Below, one piece after another: positions 15,545 through 23,372 of a stretch of 27,444 nucleotides of DNA. The notes under the pieces were generated by a model, which worked only from the letters and a program-made list of their open reading frames with translations, searched no databases and was not told the origin of the DNA. Positions within the stretch are counted from its first letter, which is position 1, and each line of letters starts with the position of its first letter. Made by a program: the position numbers and the translations under genes. The stretch comes from an uncultured Lachnospiraceae bacterium (GTDB lineage Bacteria; Bacillota; Clostridia; Lachnospirales; Lachnospiraceae): NCBI GenBank assembly GCA_910586725.1, contig CAJUJL010000038.1:1-27444 (forward strand). The letters run 5' to 3'.

Positions 15545-16795
15545 TCATTTGAGAAACGAAATCTTTGTTCCAACGCCAACCTTGCTTTCAATCTCCATCC
15601 TCCCCTGATGCGCCGCGGCAATCTGTTCGCAAAGCGCAAGTCCAAGGCCCATATTTCCGCTTTTTCTGGAACGGGATTTATCTACCCGGTAGAACGCTTT
15701 TTTTACTTTTTCCACTTCTTCCGGCGCGATGCCGCAGCCCTCGTCCCGCACCCAGAGGGATTTTTCATCCGCTCCCATAAAAATGCGGCCGCCCTCTTTT
15801 GACGCCAGAATGCTGTTGTTTATGAGATTGATCAGAAAACTCGTCATCAAATCCACGTCTATCTTTTTTGTCATTCCCTGATACGCTCCCTCCAATACAA
15901 GCGACTGACGCTTTTCCAAAAGCCTGTGCCAGACGCTTGTCTTTACCGTTTCAAACAGAGATTCCACGGAAACTTCCGACAGCGTAATGCCGCATTCCGG
16001 CTCATAAAGCCTCGTCAGCTCCATCATCTTTTCCGAAAGGCGCGAAAGCCTTGCGCTCTCTCTGCGAATATACCACAGCGCTTTCTCCTGCCTCTCTTTT
16101 GAAAGATTTACTTCAAGCAGCGTCTCCGAATAGCCCTTAATCGCCGTCAGCGGCGTTTTCAGTTCATGGGACATGCTGCCGATTAACTGCCGCTGGGCTT
16201 CGTTGACCGCCTGCAGAGGCCTTGTAATTTTTTTGATCAGATACGTAAGCAGACACGCCATAAAAAGCGAAGCCAGAACGGAAACAAAAATCTCCCATGC
16301 AACTTTAGACATACTGTTTTTATAAACGGACGTAATATCCAGGGGATAGTAAATATAATAAAAATCATTTACTTTTCCATTCCTATATTGGTTATACTCC
16401 ATATAAAATACAAGCAAATACCGCCCGTTTATTTTTTTCGCGACGGCGGTGCATGGATACTCATACTCCAATACCTCCCAGTCTGTCTTTTCCACGTCAA
16501 ATTCATAAAGACTGCTGTTATACAGTTCTCTCGTCCCTTTGTACAAAGCGGCGTTTAACACGTATTTGCGAAAACTGTGCGTAATCACATATTCTTTTCT
16601 GGCGGTTTCTTCCTCCAGCTTGTTCACATCTTCTGAAAACCGCTTCACGGAAGCGGCAAAATACCGCCCCTCTTTTTCCCTGAGAAGCTCGATTTTTTCC
16701 TTATGTCCGGTAAAAATTACATAAAAAGAAAAAATCTGCGTCAACACAAACAGCAGCATTGACGCAGTCAGAGCAATTTTTTTTATCATATTCAT
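15545..16795 (-). CDS. Sensor histidine kinase
   Basis: The 416-residue membrane kinase has a transmembrane helix near residues 8-29, an extracytoplasmic sensor of about 130 residues, a second helix near 165-188 and a HAMP-like linker, then HisKA SMSHELKTPLTAIKGYSE (phosphorylated His210) and a HATPase domain with N-box LINNS, DEGCGI and GNMGLGLAL. The ATG overlaps the response-regulator stop (ATGA), with GGAGG 7 nt upstream. All catalytic motifs are intact. It is the likely partner of the adjacent OmpR-type regulator; the signal is unknown. Confidence 0.92.
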   Translation of the reverse strand: MNMIKKIALTASMLLFVLTQIFSFYVIFTGHKEKIELLREKEGRYFAASVKRFSEDVNKLEEETARKEYVITHSFRKYVLNAALYKGTRELYNSSLYEFDVEKTDWEVLEYEYPCTAVAKKINGRYLLVFYMEYNQYRNGKVNDFYYIYYPLDITSVYKNSMSKVAWEIFVSVLASLFMACLLTYLIKKITRPLQAVNEAQRQLIGSMSHELKTPLTAIKGYSETLLEVNLSKERQEKALWYIRRESARLSRLSEKMMELTRLYEPECGITLSEVSVESLFETVKTSVWHRLLEKRQSLVLEGAYQGMTKKIDVDLMTSFLINLINNSILASKEGGRIFMGADEKSLWVRDEGCGIAPEEVEKVKKAFYRVDKSRSRKSGNMGLGLALCEQIAAAHQGRMEIESKVGVGTKISFLK

Positions 16796-17457
16796 TCCGA
16801 AACCTCCATACGGTATCCGACTCTTGGCACAGTAATAATTACGTCGAAAAAGTCCAGCTTCTTGCGGATATTCGCCACATGCACGTCAATCGTACGGCTT
16901 TCTCCCTCAAAATTGACGCCCCAGAGTACATTCAAAAGCTGATCTCTTGTCATAACTCTGTTTCTGTATTTCCAGAACGCCATCAGACAGTCGTATTCCA
17001 TCGGCTGCATGGAAATTTCAACGCCGCCTTTTGAAACGGTTCTTTTTTTCTCGTTGATCACGACGTCTTTGATGCGGATTTCCTCCAGCTCTTCTTTTCC
17101 ATGGCGTTTTAAGACGTTGTCCATGCGGACCAGAAGCTCTAACATTTCAAAAGGCTTTACGAGATAATCTTCCGCGCCGCTCTTTAAACCCTTGACTTTA
17201 CTGGGCAAATCGCCTTTTGCCGTCAGATAAATTACGGGAATGCCGCAGGCTTTTAATTCCGAAAGCAATGCAAAGCCGTCTTTCCCCGGCAGCATTATGT
17301 CTAAAAGAGCCAGATCATAGTTATGGTTTTCTTTTAAATGGCGGCTGAATTCTTCCCCGTCAAAAAACGGAACCGGCACATACCCCGCAATCTCCAGGTT
17401 CATGCAGATCAAATCATTAATCGCCGCCTCGTCTTCAGTTACAAGTATTTTTTTCAT
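16792..17457 (-). CDS. OmpR/PhoB-family response regulator
   Basis: The 221-residue DNA-binding regulator has an N-terminal receiver with acidic pair Glu8/Asp9, phospho-acceptor Asp53 in LLDIMLPGKDG, and a YLVKPF lysine. The C-terminal winged helix shows MEYDCLMAFWKYRNRVMTRDQLL, SRTIDVHVANIRKKL and RVGYRM. The start at 17457 has GGAG 7 nt upstream; an ATG 4 codons earlier is less well placed. An 11-bp-period TTTACA repeat upstream and the same repeat before the lipoprotein operon suggest autoregulation plus control of that operon. Confidence 0.93.
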   Translation of the reverse strand: MKKILVTEDEAAINDLICMNLEIAGYVPVPFFDGEEFSRHLKENHNYDLALLDIMLPGKDGFALLSELKACGIPVIYLTAKGDLPSKVKGLKSGAEDYLVKPFEMLELLVRMDNVLKRHGKEELEEIRIKDVVINEKKRTVSKGGVEISMQPMEYDCLMAFWKYRNRVMTRDQLLNVLWGVNFEGESRTIDVHVANIRKKLDFFDVIITVPRVGYRMEVSE

Positions 17458-17486
17458 TATGCTCTCCATCTGTGTTTGTTGTATTT

Positions 17487-17541
17487 ATTATAAGCAATCC
17501 GGGCAGAAAAAACGACAGGCTTTATGTAAAGGTTTTGTAAA
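17487..17541 (-). promoter_or_regulatory. Regulated promoter of the response regulator/kinase pair
   Basis: On the minus strand TTTACA half-sites at 17536-17541 and 17525-17530 are 11 bp apart, followed after 32 bp by a perfect -10 TATAAT (17487-17492) without a good -35. The layout matches that at 15475-15528 almost base for base. It begins 13 bp after the ptuB-like stop codon. Confidence 0.6.
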
Positions 17542-17554
17542 AGGTCGCGCGCTT

Positions 17555-18226
17555 TTATTCTATAAAGCAGGTTTTGAAGCAATCCACGATAGCCATGCAG
17601 TACGGAACATACACTCCATCCTCTTTATTCGAATAATAATCAATAAAATCTCTTATATCTTCCTCTGAATAATCTGCCTCATCAAAAATTTCCGTACTTT
17701 CGATTGCCTCTCGGCGGTTTCTCTGTAAATGAAAGCTATTAAGGCCCATATGTGTTATCATTTCCTGCGCAATATTTGCATTTGGCTTTCCTGAAACGCT
17801 ATGTATCTTTCCATCCAGGGTATATCGAAACATCGTCTCAATTTCTGATTCTGTTGGAGAAATCATCGCTTCGCTCCACCAGTCTTCTTTTTTATGTCCG
17901 CAATGTTCATCCAGAAAAATTTCGCCGTCTCCATTACAGGAAGCAAACAAATTCTGATAATCCAAATCAATATCCGGAAAAAACACTTTCGGACGAAAAT
18001 GCTCAATATGAGAATTTTTCAGAGAAATCCGCTTCATACAATAACAGCAAATATCGCCTTGCTCTTTGATTAAGCTCTTTCGCAATGTTTCTCTTCGGTT
18101 TTTCCCATCCATATCATCTGAAGAAAAATCATTTTTATATCGCGCAGCTTTCCCTTTCGTATTTTTAAAATCCTGCTTCCATGTCTCGAACCATGCAGGA
18201 ACTTCCTCTTTCACAATTTTTTTCAT
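17555..18226 (-). CDS. ptuB: Septu system HNH endonuclease, PtuB-like
   Basis: The 223-residue HNH nuclease has a zinc-type CCYC cluster (Cys60-Cys63) followed by SHIEHFRPK (His73/His76), then a NLFASCNG segment and a HCGHKK metal-binding motif, the pattern of the TIGR02646 family found in Septu and in retron Ec78-type systems. It starts inside the end of the ATPase gene (62-nt overlap), as expected for a coupled two-gene system. In Septu the ATPase and the nuclease together restrict phage. No reverse transcriptase is next to it, so a plain Septu is favoured over a retron. Confidence 0.82.
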   Translation of the reverse strand: MKKIVKEEVPAWFETWKQDFKNTKGKAARYKNDFSSDDMDGKNRRETLRKSLIKEQGDICCYCMKRISLKNSHIEHFRPKVFFPDIDLDYQNLFASCNGDGEIFLDEHCGHKKEDWWSEAMISPTESEIETMFRYTLDGKIHSVSGKPNANIAQEMITHMGLNSFHLQRNRREAIESTEIFDEADYSEEDIRDFIDYYSNKEDGVYVPYCMAIVDCFKTCFIE

Positions 18227-19502
18227 TCCGCTTTCCCCGTGAAATCAATATTCTGGCTTTTGCAACTCCATCTACATATCCGTTGGAAATTTGATCCAGC
18301 AAATCCGCAATCTTCTCCGCCTGGTCAAATTCTTTCTTCTCAATATGCTCATACATCTGATCCACCAGTCGTTTAATTTCAATATTTACGGAGGGCGTCT
18401 TCATCACTTCTTCCAAAATAACATTGGCGTCCCATCCGATAAACGATTGATATTGTTTTAAATTGACCCCGTTATTTTCACGCAAAATATAAAACAAACG
18501 AAACGTATCATCCAATTCTCCTAAAATCTGCGGAGAATGCGTTGTAATAATAAACTGAATACTCGGAAACGTCTGTTTCAAAACGCGCATTACTTTTCTT
18601 TGCCAGGATGTATGCATATGCAGATCCAGCTCATCAATTAAGACAACGCCCTGCCCGTCGAGAGGGTTCGGCAGCGCAGGATTCGCCAGAGCCATTCTGC
18701 GCGCCAAATCGCCAAACAACGCAATGGTACATTTTTCGCCATCCGACAATTGGTTTATAGTCAGATACCGTCCGTCTTTTTTTACTTTCATTGCCAGCGG
18801 CTTTCTGTCAATATGAATATCTTCAAATCCGTCCAGCATGGCAAGCATTGCTTTTTTAACTGCCGACAGGCTCCTGTCTTCATACTCGGCGGCTCTCCTC
18901 ACTTTTTCCTGATTTTCTATGTCTTCCTGATTGCGAAACCACAAAAACAGTGTCTGAAAATCAATTTTACTCTCAATCGCTTTGTCAAATGCGCTGAATT
19001 TTGTGAACTGCTCCTTTTTCGAAACCCGCAAAGGAACGTCAAAAACAGACCTGTTGACTCCATAATTCACAAATACAGGCATATTTTTCAAATCCTCTTC
19101 CTCAATCCAATTTCCATTGCCGTCATCGTACCCTTGTTCCGTATAGCAGTCTTCAAATAAATCGACCAGATCTCTCAGTTCGCTCTGGCTGTGCCTTCTC
19201 CCATCCGCTCTGGAAATCGAACGATGATATTCTTTCAAATCTCCGTCCGGAAACTCAAACACCGCATGAATCTCAGCCTTGGACTTTCCATAACTTATTT
19301 CATCATATTTTAACTGCGCCAGCCTGCTCCTTGAATGCAGCAACATAGAAATGATATTTGCATAAATCAAATCAATGGCGCGCAGTATCGTTGATTTTCC
19401 AGATCCGTTGATCCCAAATATAATCGTGCTTTTTCCCTCAAATGGCAGCTCCAGATGATCGATTCCTTTAAAATTCGAGACTTTTATTGTCTTAACTTTC
19501 AT
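18165..19502 (-). CDS. ptuA: Septu system ATPase, PtuA-like
   Basis: The 445-residue ATPase of the AAA15/21 (SMC/OLD-like ABC) class has Walker A GINGSGKST (30-38), an ABC-type signature LSDGEKC near residue 250, Walker B VVLIDELDLHMH near 285 and a switch histidine in TTHSPQ. A helical insertion lies between. GGGGTG precedes the ATG closely. Together with the overlapping HNH gene this is the PtuAB arrangement, in which the ATPase regulates the nuclease upon infection. Other AAA-HNH defence pairs are the main alternative. Confidence 0.82.
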   Translation of the reverse strand: MKVKTIKVSNFKGIDHLELPFEGKSTIIFGINGSGKSTILRAIDLIYANIISMLLHSRSRLAQLKYDEISYGKSKAEIHAVFEFPDGDLKEYHRSISRADGRRHSQSELRDLVDLFEDCYTEQGYDDGNGNWIEEEDLKNMPVFVNYGVNRSVFDVPLRVSKKEQFTKFSAFDKAIESKIDFQTLFLWFRNQEDIENQEKVRRAAEYEDRSLSAVKKAMLAMLDGFEDIHIDRKPLAMKVKKDGRYLTINQLSDGEKCTIALFGDLARRMALANPALPNPLDGQGVVLIDELDLHMHTSWQRKVMRVLKQTFPSIQFIITTHSPQILGELDDTFRLFYILRENNGVNLKQYQSFIGWDANVILEEVMKTPSVNIEIKRLVDQMYEHIEKKEFDQAEKIADLLDQISNGYVDGVAKARILISRGKRNEKNCERGSSCMVRDMEAGF

Positions 19503-19543
19503 AATTCACCCCGCTATATGCATGGAATTTTATTTTTACAATC

Positions 19544-19549
19544 ATTATA
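19544..19549 (-). promoter_or_regulatory. -10 element for the Septu-like operon
   Basis: On the minus strand TATAAT lies about 40 bp before the ptuA-like ATG, with a weak TTTATT 16 bp upstream as -35. The intergenic region 19503-19689 is AT-rich and also holds the start signals of the plus-strand gene. Confidence 0.45.
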
Positions 19550-19633
19550 GCATAATTCAAATAAAAATAAACGCATCTCAAAAAACTATTTCCAAACAGA
19601 ATAAAAATACCTTTCACACGTTACATCCCAGTC

Positions 19634-19660
19634 ACTGTTATTCATTTTCTTCATAAATTA
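19634..19660 (+). promoter_or_regulatory. Possible sigma-K-like promoter of the split gene
   Basis: CATAAATTA (19652-19660) fits the mother-cell sigma-K -10 pattern CATAnnnTA, and an AC pair (19634-19635) sits 16 bp upstream where the short -35 is expected. The consensus carries little information, so this is only suggestive. The translation signals follow at 19675-19692. Confidence 0.3.
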
Positions 19661-19689
19661 TATAAAAACCCAACAAGGAGATTTTCACT

Positions 19690-20361
19690 TTGGCAATCGG
19701 TTATTTATCAATACAGGCACGAACTGCTCATGACGCCGTTCCTTTAAGCGGCGTAAAAATCAGAATATCAGACCTTTTTGGAAATGTTCTTTATGAATTA
19801 ACGACAGACGAAAGCGGAGAAACAATGAAAGTTCCATTAGAAACGGTAAGCCGCGACTTCTCAATGAACCGGTATTTTTCCGGAACTCCTTACATCAGCT
19901 ACAATGTACTGGCGCAGGCGTCCGGTTTTGATTCCCTCTATGTATCGGATCTTCCTATTTATGAGGACGAAACGGCCATCCTTCCCGTTGCGCTGATTCC
20001 CATGCAAAACGCGCAGCGCGCGCCAATTCTGACGGAAATTACAATCGGCAAACCCGCCGTTGCAATGGATGGAAGGCGAAATCAGACGGGTCCGGATTCA
20101 TCCGGTTACGTCCTGCGCCAGGTAGTAATTCCAAATCCGATTACGGTGCATCTTGGCTCCCCCTCCTCTTCCGCTTCCAATGTCCGCGTATCTTTTCCGG
20201 ATTATGTAAAAAACGTGGCAAGCAGCGAGATTTATCCCACCTGGCCGGACGCGGCGCTTCGGGCTAACATTTATGCCATCATTACGTTCGCGCTCAACCG
20301 GGTATTTACGGAGTGGTGCCGGAATCATAACTTATTCGTGATTGTTCGTGATTGTTCGTAG
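19690..20361 (+). CDS. N-terminal part of an interrupted SpoIID-like/peptidoglycan-binding/LysM protein
   Basis: A TTG start is supported by AAGGAG 9 nt upstream. Residues 1-209 match the start of a Lachnospiraceae cell-wall protein family known to me: a carboxypeptidase-regulatory-like beta domain (GVKIRISDLFGNVLYELTTDESG), then VSFPDYVKNVASSEIYPTWPDAALRANI, the beginning of a SpoIID-type amidase-enhancer domain. After Trp209 (20314-20316) homology stops, and 14 unrelated codons lead to a stop. The continuation is found 5.8 kb downstream. The truncated product lacks the rest of the SpoIID-like domain and all peptidoglycan-binding and LysM domains, so it is probably inactive unless the insert is removed. 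Confidence 0.8.
   Translation: MAIGYLSIQARTAHDAVPLSGVKIRISDLFGNVLYELTTDESGETMKVPLETVSRDFSMNRYFSGTPYISYNVLAQASGFDSLYVSDLPIYEDETAILPVALIPMQNAQRAPILTEITIGKPAVAMDGRRNQTGPDSSGYVLRQVVIPNPITVHLGSPSSSASNVRVSFPDYVKNVASSEIYPTWPDAALRANIYAIITFALNRVFTEWCRNHNLFVIVRDCS
20318..20337 (+). repeat. Left end of the insertion, imperfect terminal inverted repeat
   Basis: The 20 bases next to the GT core, GCCGGAATCATAACTTATTC, match the inverted right end (ACCGCAGCCACGGCTCATTC, 26108-26127) at 12 of 20 positions, and 7 of the 8 differences are transitions. A 10-bp direct duplication, CGTGATTGTT twice (20337-20356), follows immediately inside. Confidence 0.4.
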
Positions 20362-20369
20362 CATTAGGG

Positions 20370-20398
20370 TTGATTTTATCTGAATTCTGTTTTAGAAT
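20370..20398 (+). promoter_or_regulatory. Promoter of the inserted signalling operon
   Basis: TTGATT (20370-20375) and TAGAAT (20393-20398) are spaced by 17 bp, 39 bp before the receiver gene start. A small palindrome AGAAT-GT-ATTCT (20394-20405) overlaps the -10 and could be an operator. The promoter lies inside the insert, so the cassette carries its own expression signals. Confidence 0.5.
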
Positions 20399-20436
20399 GT
20401 ATTCTGTATGGATATTAATAAATAGGAGGCGGTTGT

Positions 20437-20799
20437 ATGGAGAAATGTATTTTAGTAGTAGACGACGATACGATGAACTTAAAAAGGACAAAAATAATTC
20501 TTCAAAGACATTATGATGTGCTTTTTGCAGAATCTGGAGAAGAAGCTTTGAATATGTTAAAAAGTGAAAAAATCGATATGGTTCTTCTCGATATTGAAAT
20601 GCCGAATATGAATGGAATTGAAACGTTTGAACGCATGAGAGACGATGCGATTGATATTCCCGTAATTTTTCTGACAGCATCGGGAGACGAGGATGACGTA
20701 CTGGACGCGCTTAGCCTAGGCGCCGTCAATTATCTGAAAAAACCGTATATACCGCAGGAATTGCTAAAACGAGTTGCAAAGGGGTTTGAGAAAAAATGA
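20437..20799 (+). CDS. Single-domain (CheY-like) response regulator
   Basis: The 120-residue stand-alone receiver has acidic pocket DDD (9-11), phospho-acceptor Asp52 in LLDIEMPNMNG, Thr80 in FLTAS and the Lys-Pro near 102-103. There is no output domain. TAGGAGG stands 8 nt before the ATG. Its stop overlaps the start of the hybrid kinase (ATGA). It probably accepts or passes phosphate within the inserted kinase cassette; the effector is not evident. Confidence 0.88.
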   Translation: MEKCILVVDDDTMNLKRTKIILQRHYDVLFAESGEEALNMLKSEKIDMVLLDIEMPNMNGIETFERMRDDAIDIPVIFLTASGDEDDVLDALSLGAVNYLKKPYIPQELLKRVAKGFEKK

Positions 20800-23321
20800 G
20801 AACGGAAGAGCAGACAAGCACGCATCTGCTTTTAGCCAGCATTGTTACCGTGTTTGGCGTGATGCTGATTTTAACTACGATAGCCATGTCATGGGAATTC
20901 TGGATGGTTCCGATTATTGTAATCGGCAGTTCTCTTGTATGGTGTCTTCACATTGGAAGATCAGGTTCCAATTCCTTATATCAAAATTTGTGTATCGGAT
21001 TATTGATGATCGGTTTTTTTTTCTTTGCCGTGCACAGCGCCGTTCTTTTTGACATATCGGCTGTGGCATGTATGCTGGTTCTTGTTTTTTCCATGTTTGA
21101 CAAAAAACAGCTGCTGTATATGATGCTTATTTTATATTTGCTCTCTTTGTTATATCATTTACTGCTTCTGCATACCATTTCTCTTGATATGGGTTATCAG
21201 GACATGGTGCGTCTGGGAATTGGCTGCATGGTAGTGCTCGGCGCTGCCGGGATTGCAAGATACCGGATCAACAGAAGAAACCACGCAAGAAAACATTATG
21301 ACAACACGCTTGCCGAATTAGAAAAAGCAGGAAGGCAGAACGCCGATTTTATGTCAAATGTTTCCCACGAACTTAGGACCCCCATTAACATGGTCCTTGG
21401 AATCAGTGAAGTAACACTGGAAAAAAACATTTCACCGGAAATTCTGGAAGACATACGGTCGATACAAATGGCCGGAAAACGTCTGTCCAATCAAATCAAT
21501 AATATTCTGGACTATACGGAGATCGTGGAAGGCACGCTGACTGCCGCAAAAGAAGAGTATATGATCACATCTCTGCTCAACGACGTCATTACCACAACTG
21601 CCATGCAAAACAGCAGACAACAGCTGGAAATTGTGTTTGACATGAATCCAAAAATACCATCAATACTAATTGGCGATGCCGAAAAAATTTCACACGTACT
21701 CAAAATTTTAGTGGAAAATTCCATTAAATTTACGGAAAAAGGCGGTATTGACATTTGTATTGACTATCGGAAGGAAAGTTATGGCATCAACCTGATAATA
21801 GATATTTTTGATACCGGAATCGGTATGACTGATTCACAGATTACGCAGATGTGCGATGATTTTTACCAGGCGGAGTCCGGAAGCAGCCGTTTTGCCGGCG
21901 GGCTTGGTCTTGGCCTTCCTATTGCAAGAGGTCTGCTTCACGCCATGGGTGGATTTATTCATTTTGACAGCAAAGCGCAGGAAGGTTTACAGACTCACAT
22001 CGTCATTCCACAGGAAGTGAAAGACGATACGCCCAGCATGTCTATTTCCAATGTGGAAAGCATTTGCGTTGCATGTTATTTCAGAACGGAAAAATACAGT
22101 TGTGATGAAGTCAGAGGTTACTATGATAAGATGATTTTACATATGGTAGAAGGTCTTAATATTGAAGGCTATCAGGCTCATAACTTTGACGGACTGCTAA
22201 AATTGCTGAAGCATCACAAAGTAACGCATTTATTTATAGCGCAGGCGGAGTACGAAGAGAACAGCTCTTATTATGAAAAGCTTCCGCAGGACATTCAGGT
22301 TGTAATCATTGCCAATAAAGATTTCTCCCTGCACAGCGACAGCCGACTGCTTGTGATCCGCAAGCCGTTTTTTGCTCTTTCTGTTGTAAATCTGTTAAAC
22401 GGAGAAGCAAAGGAGAACGGATTTGAAGAGGCGCAGGCCGCAGGCCGCAGACCATTTTCCTGTGTTAATGTACATGTTTTGGTCGTTGATGACGAAGAAA
22501 TGAATCTCGTAGTGGCAAAAGGCGTTCTGGGCAGCTATGGCATACAGGCGGACACCTGCCTGAGCGGTCGGGAAGCGATCACACGGTGCAAGGCCACAGC
22601 CTATGATATTATTTTTCTGGATCATATGATGCCCGGTTTTGACGGTGTGGAAACACTGAGGCAAATTCGCGAAATCAACAACGGAATCTATCGGGATCTG
22701 CCGATCATTGCTTTAACCGCCAATACGATCAGCGGAGCAAGGGAAATGTTCCGAAACGAAGGTTTCACAGAATTTATACCAAAACCAATTGAGCGGGCTG
22801 TTCTGGAAAGAGCGCTGCGTAAGTGCCTTCCCAAAGACTGCATTCAATATCATACGACATCCTTAAATCCCAATTACGATCTGACAGAGAAAGGCAGCTT
22901 CGAAAAGCCCGCATCCAATGAATGGATACCGGATGAACCAGACACATCCCATTTGTCTGACGCAACGCCCCTGTCTTTGAACGATCTTGTACAATATGGC
23001 ATCAATGTACAGATGGGATTGGAGTATTGCTCAGGGGAAGAAGCTTTTTATAAAGAAATGCTGGAAATGTTTTCTTCCCAATATACTGAAAAAAAAGATG
23101 AAATTGTTACCCTGTACGAGTCCGCAGACTGGGCCAATTATACAATTAAAGTTCATGCATTAAAAAGCACCTCTCTGACGATTGGTGCAGAAGAGCTTTC
23201 CAGATGCGCAAAAGCGCTTGAACAGGCCGGAAAGAAGAACGATGTGGACTATATTCATGAAAACCACGCCCTTCTGCTTGACATGTATAATAAAGTTTGT
23301 AAAACCATTGAAAAAATATAG
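20796..23321 (+). CDS. Hybrid sensor histidine kinase with REC and HPt domains
   Basis: The 841-residue protein has about six transmembrane helices (residues 10-155) without a large external sensor, HisKA FMSNVSHELRTPINMVLG (His191), HATPase with VENSIKFT, DTGIGM and GGLGLGLPIA, a receiver-like segment without a clear acceptor aspartate (about 420-540), an intact receiver with DDEE and Asp609 in IIFLDHMMPGFDG, and a C-terminal HPt with His787 in VHALKSTS. This is a complete His-Asp-His relay on one chain. It is coupled to the single receiver upstream. No DNA-binding output is encoded in the insert. Confidence 0.9.
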   Translation: MRTEEQTSTHLLLASIVTVFGVMLILTTIAMSWEFWMVPIIVIGSSLVWCLHIGRSGSNSLYQNLCIGLLMIGFFFFAVHSAVLFDISAVACMLVLVFSMFDKKQLLYMMLILYLLSLLYHLLLLHTISLDMGYQDMVRLGIGCMVVLGAAGIARYRINRRNHARKHYDNTLAELEKAGRQNADFMSNVSHELRTPINMVLGISEVTLEKNISPEILEDIRSIQMAGKRLSNQINNILDYTEIVEGTLTAAKEEYMITSLLNDVITTTAMQNSRQQLEIVFDMNPKIPSILIGDAEKISHVLKILVENSIKFTEKGGIDICIDYRKESYGINLIIDIFDTGIGMTDSQITQMCDDFYQAESGSSRFAGGLGLGLPIARGLLHAMGGFIHFDSKAQEGLQTHIVIPQEVKDDTPSMSISNVESICVACYFRTEKYSCDEVRGYYDKMILHMVEGLNIEGYQAHNFDGLLKLLKHHKVTHLFIAQAEYEENSSYYEKLPQDIQVVIIANKDFSLHSDSRLLVIRKPFFALSVVNLLNGEAKENGFEEAQAAGRRPFSCVNVHVLVVDDEEMNLVVAKGVLGSYGIQADTCLSGREAITRCKATAYDIIFLDHMMPGFDGVETLRQIREINNGIYRDLPIIALTANTISGAREMFRNEGFTEFIPKPIERAVLERALRKCLPKDCIQYHTTSLNPNYDLTEKGSFEKPASNEWIPDEPDTSHLSDATPLSLNDLVQYGINVQMGLEYCSGEEAFYKEMLEMFSSQYTEKKDEIVTLYESADWANYTIKVHALKSTSLTIGAEELSRCAKALEQAGKKNDVDYIHENHALLLDMYNKVCKTIEKI

Positions 23322-23372
23322 TTTTTTGCTTCTTTTTTGATAGAATCCAGTTTTGAGAGGAGGAAATGCTGC

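Noticed and set aside
17555..19502. Retron-associated Ptu module
   Set aside because: No reverse transcriptase or msr/msd-like region was found next to the ATPase-HNH pair.
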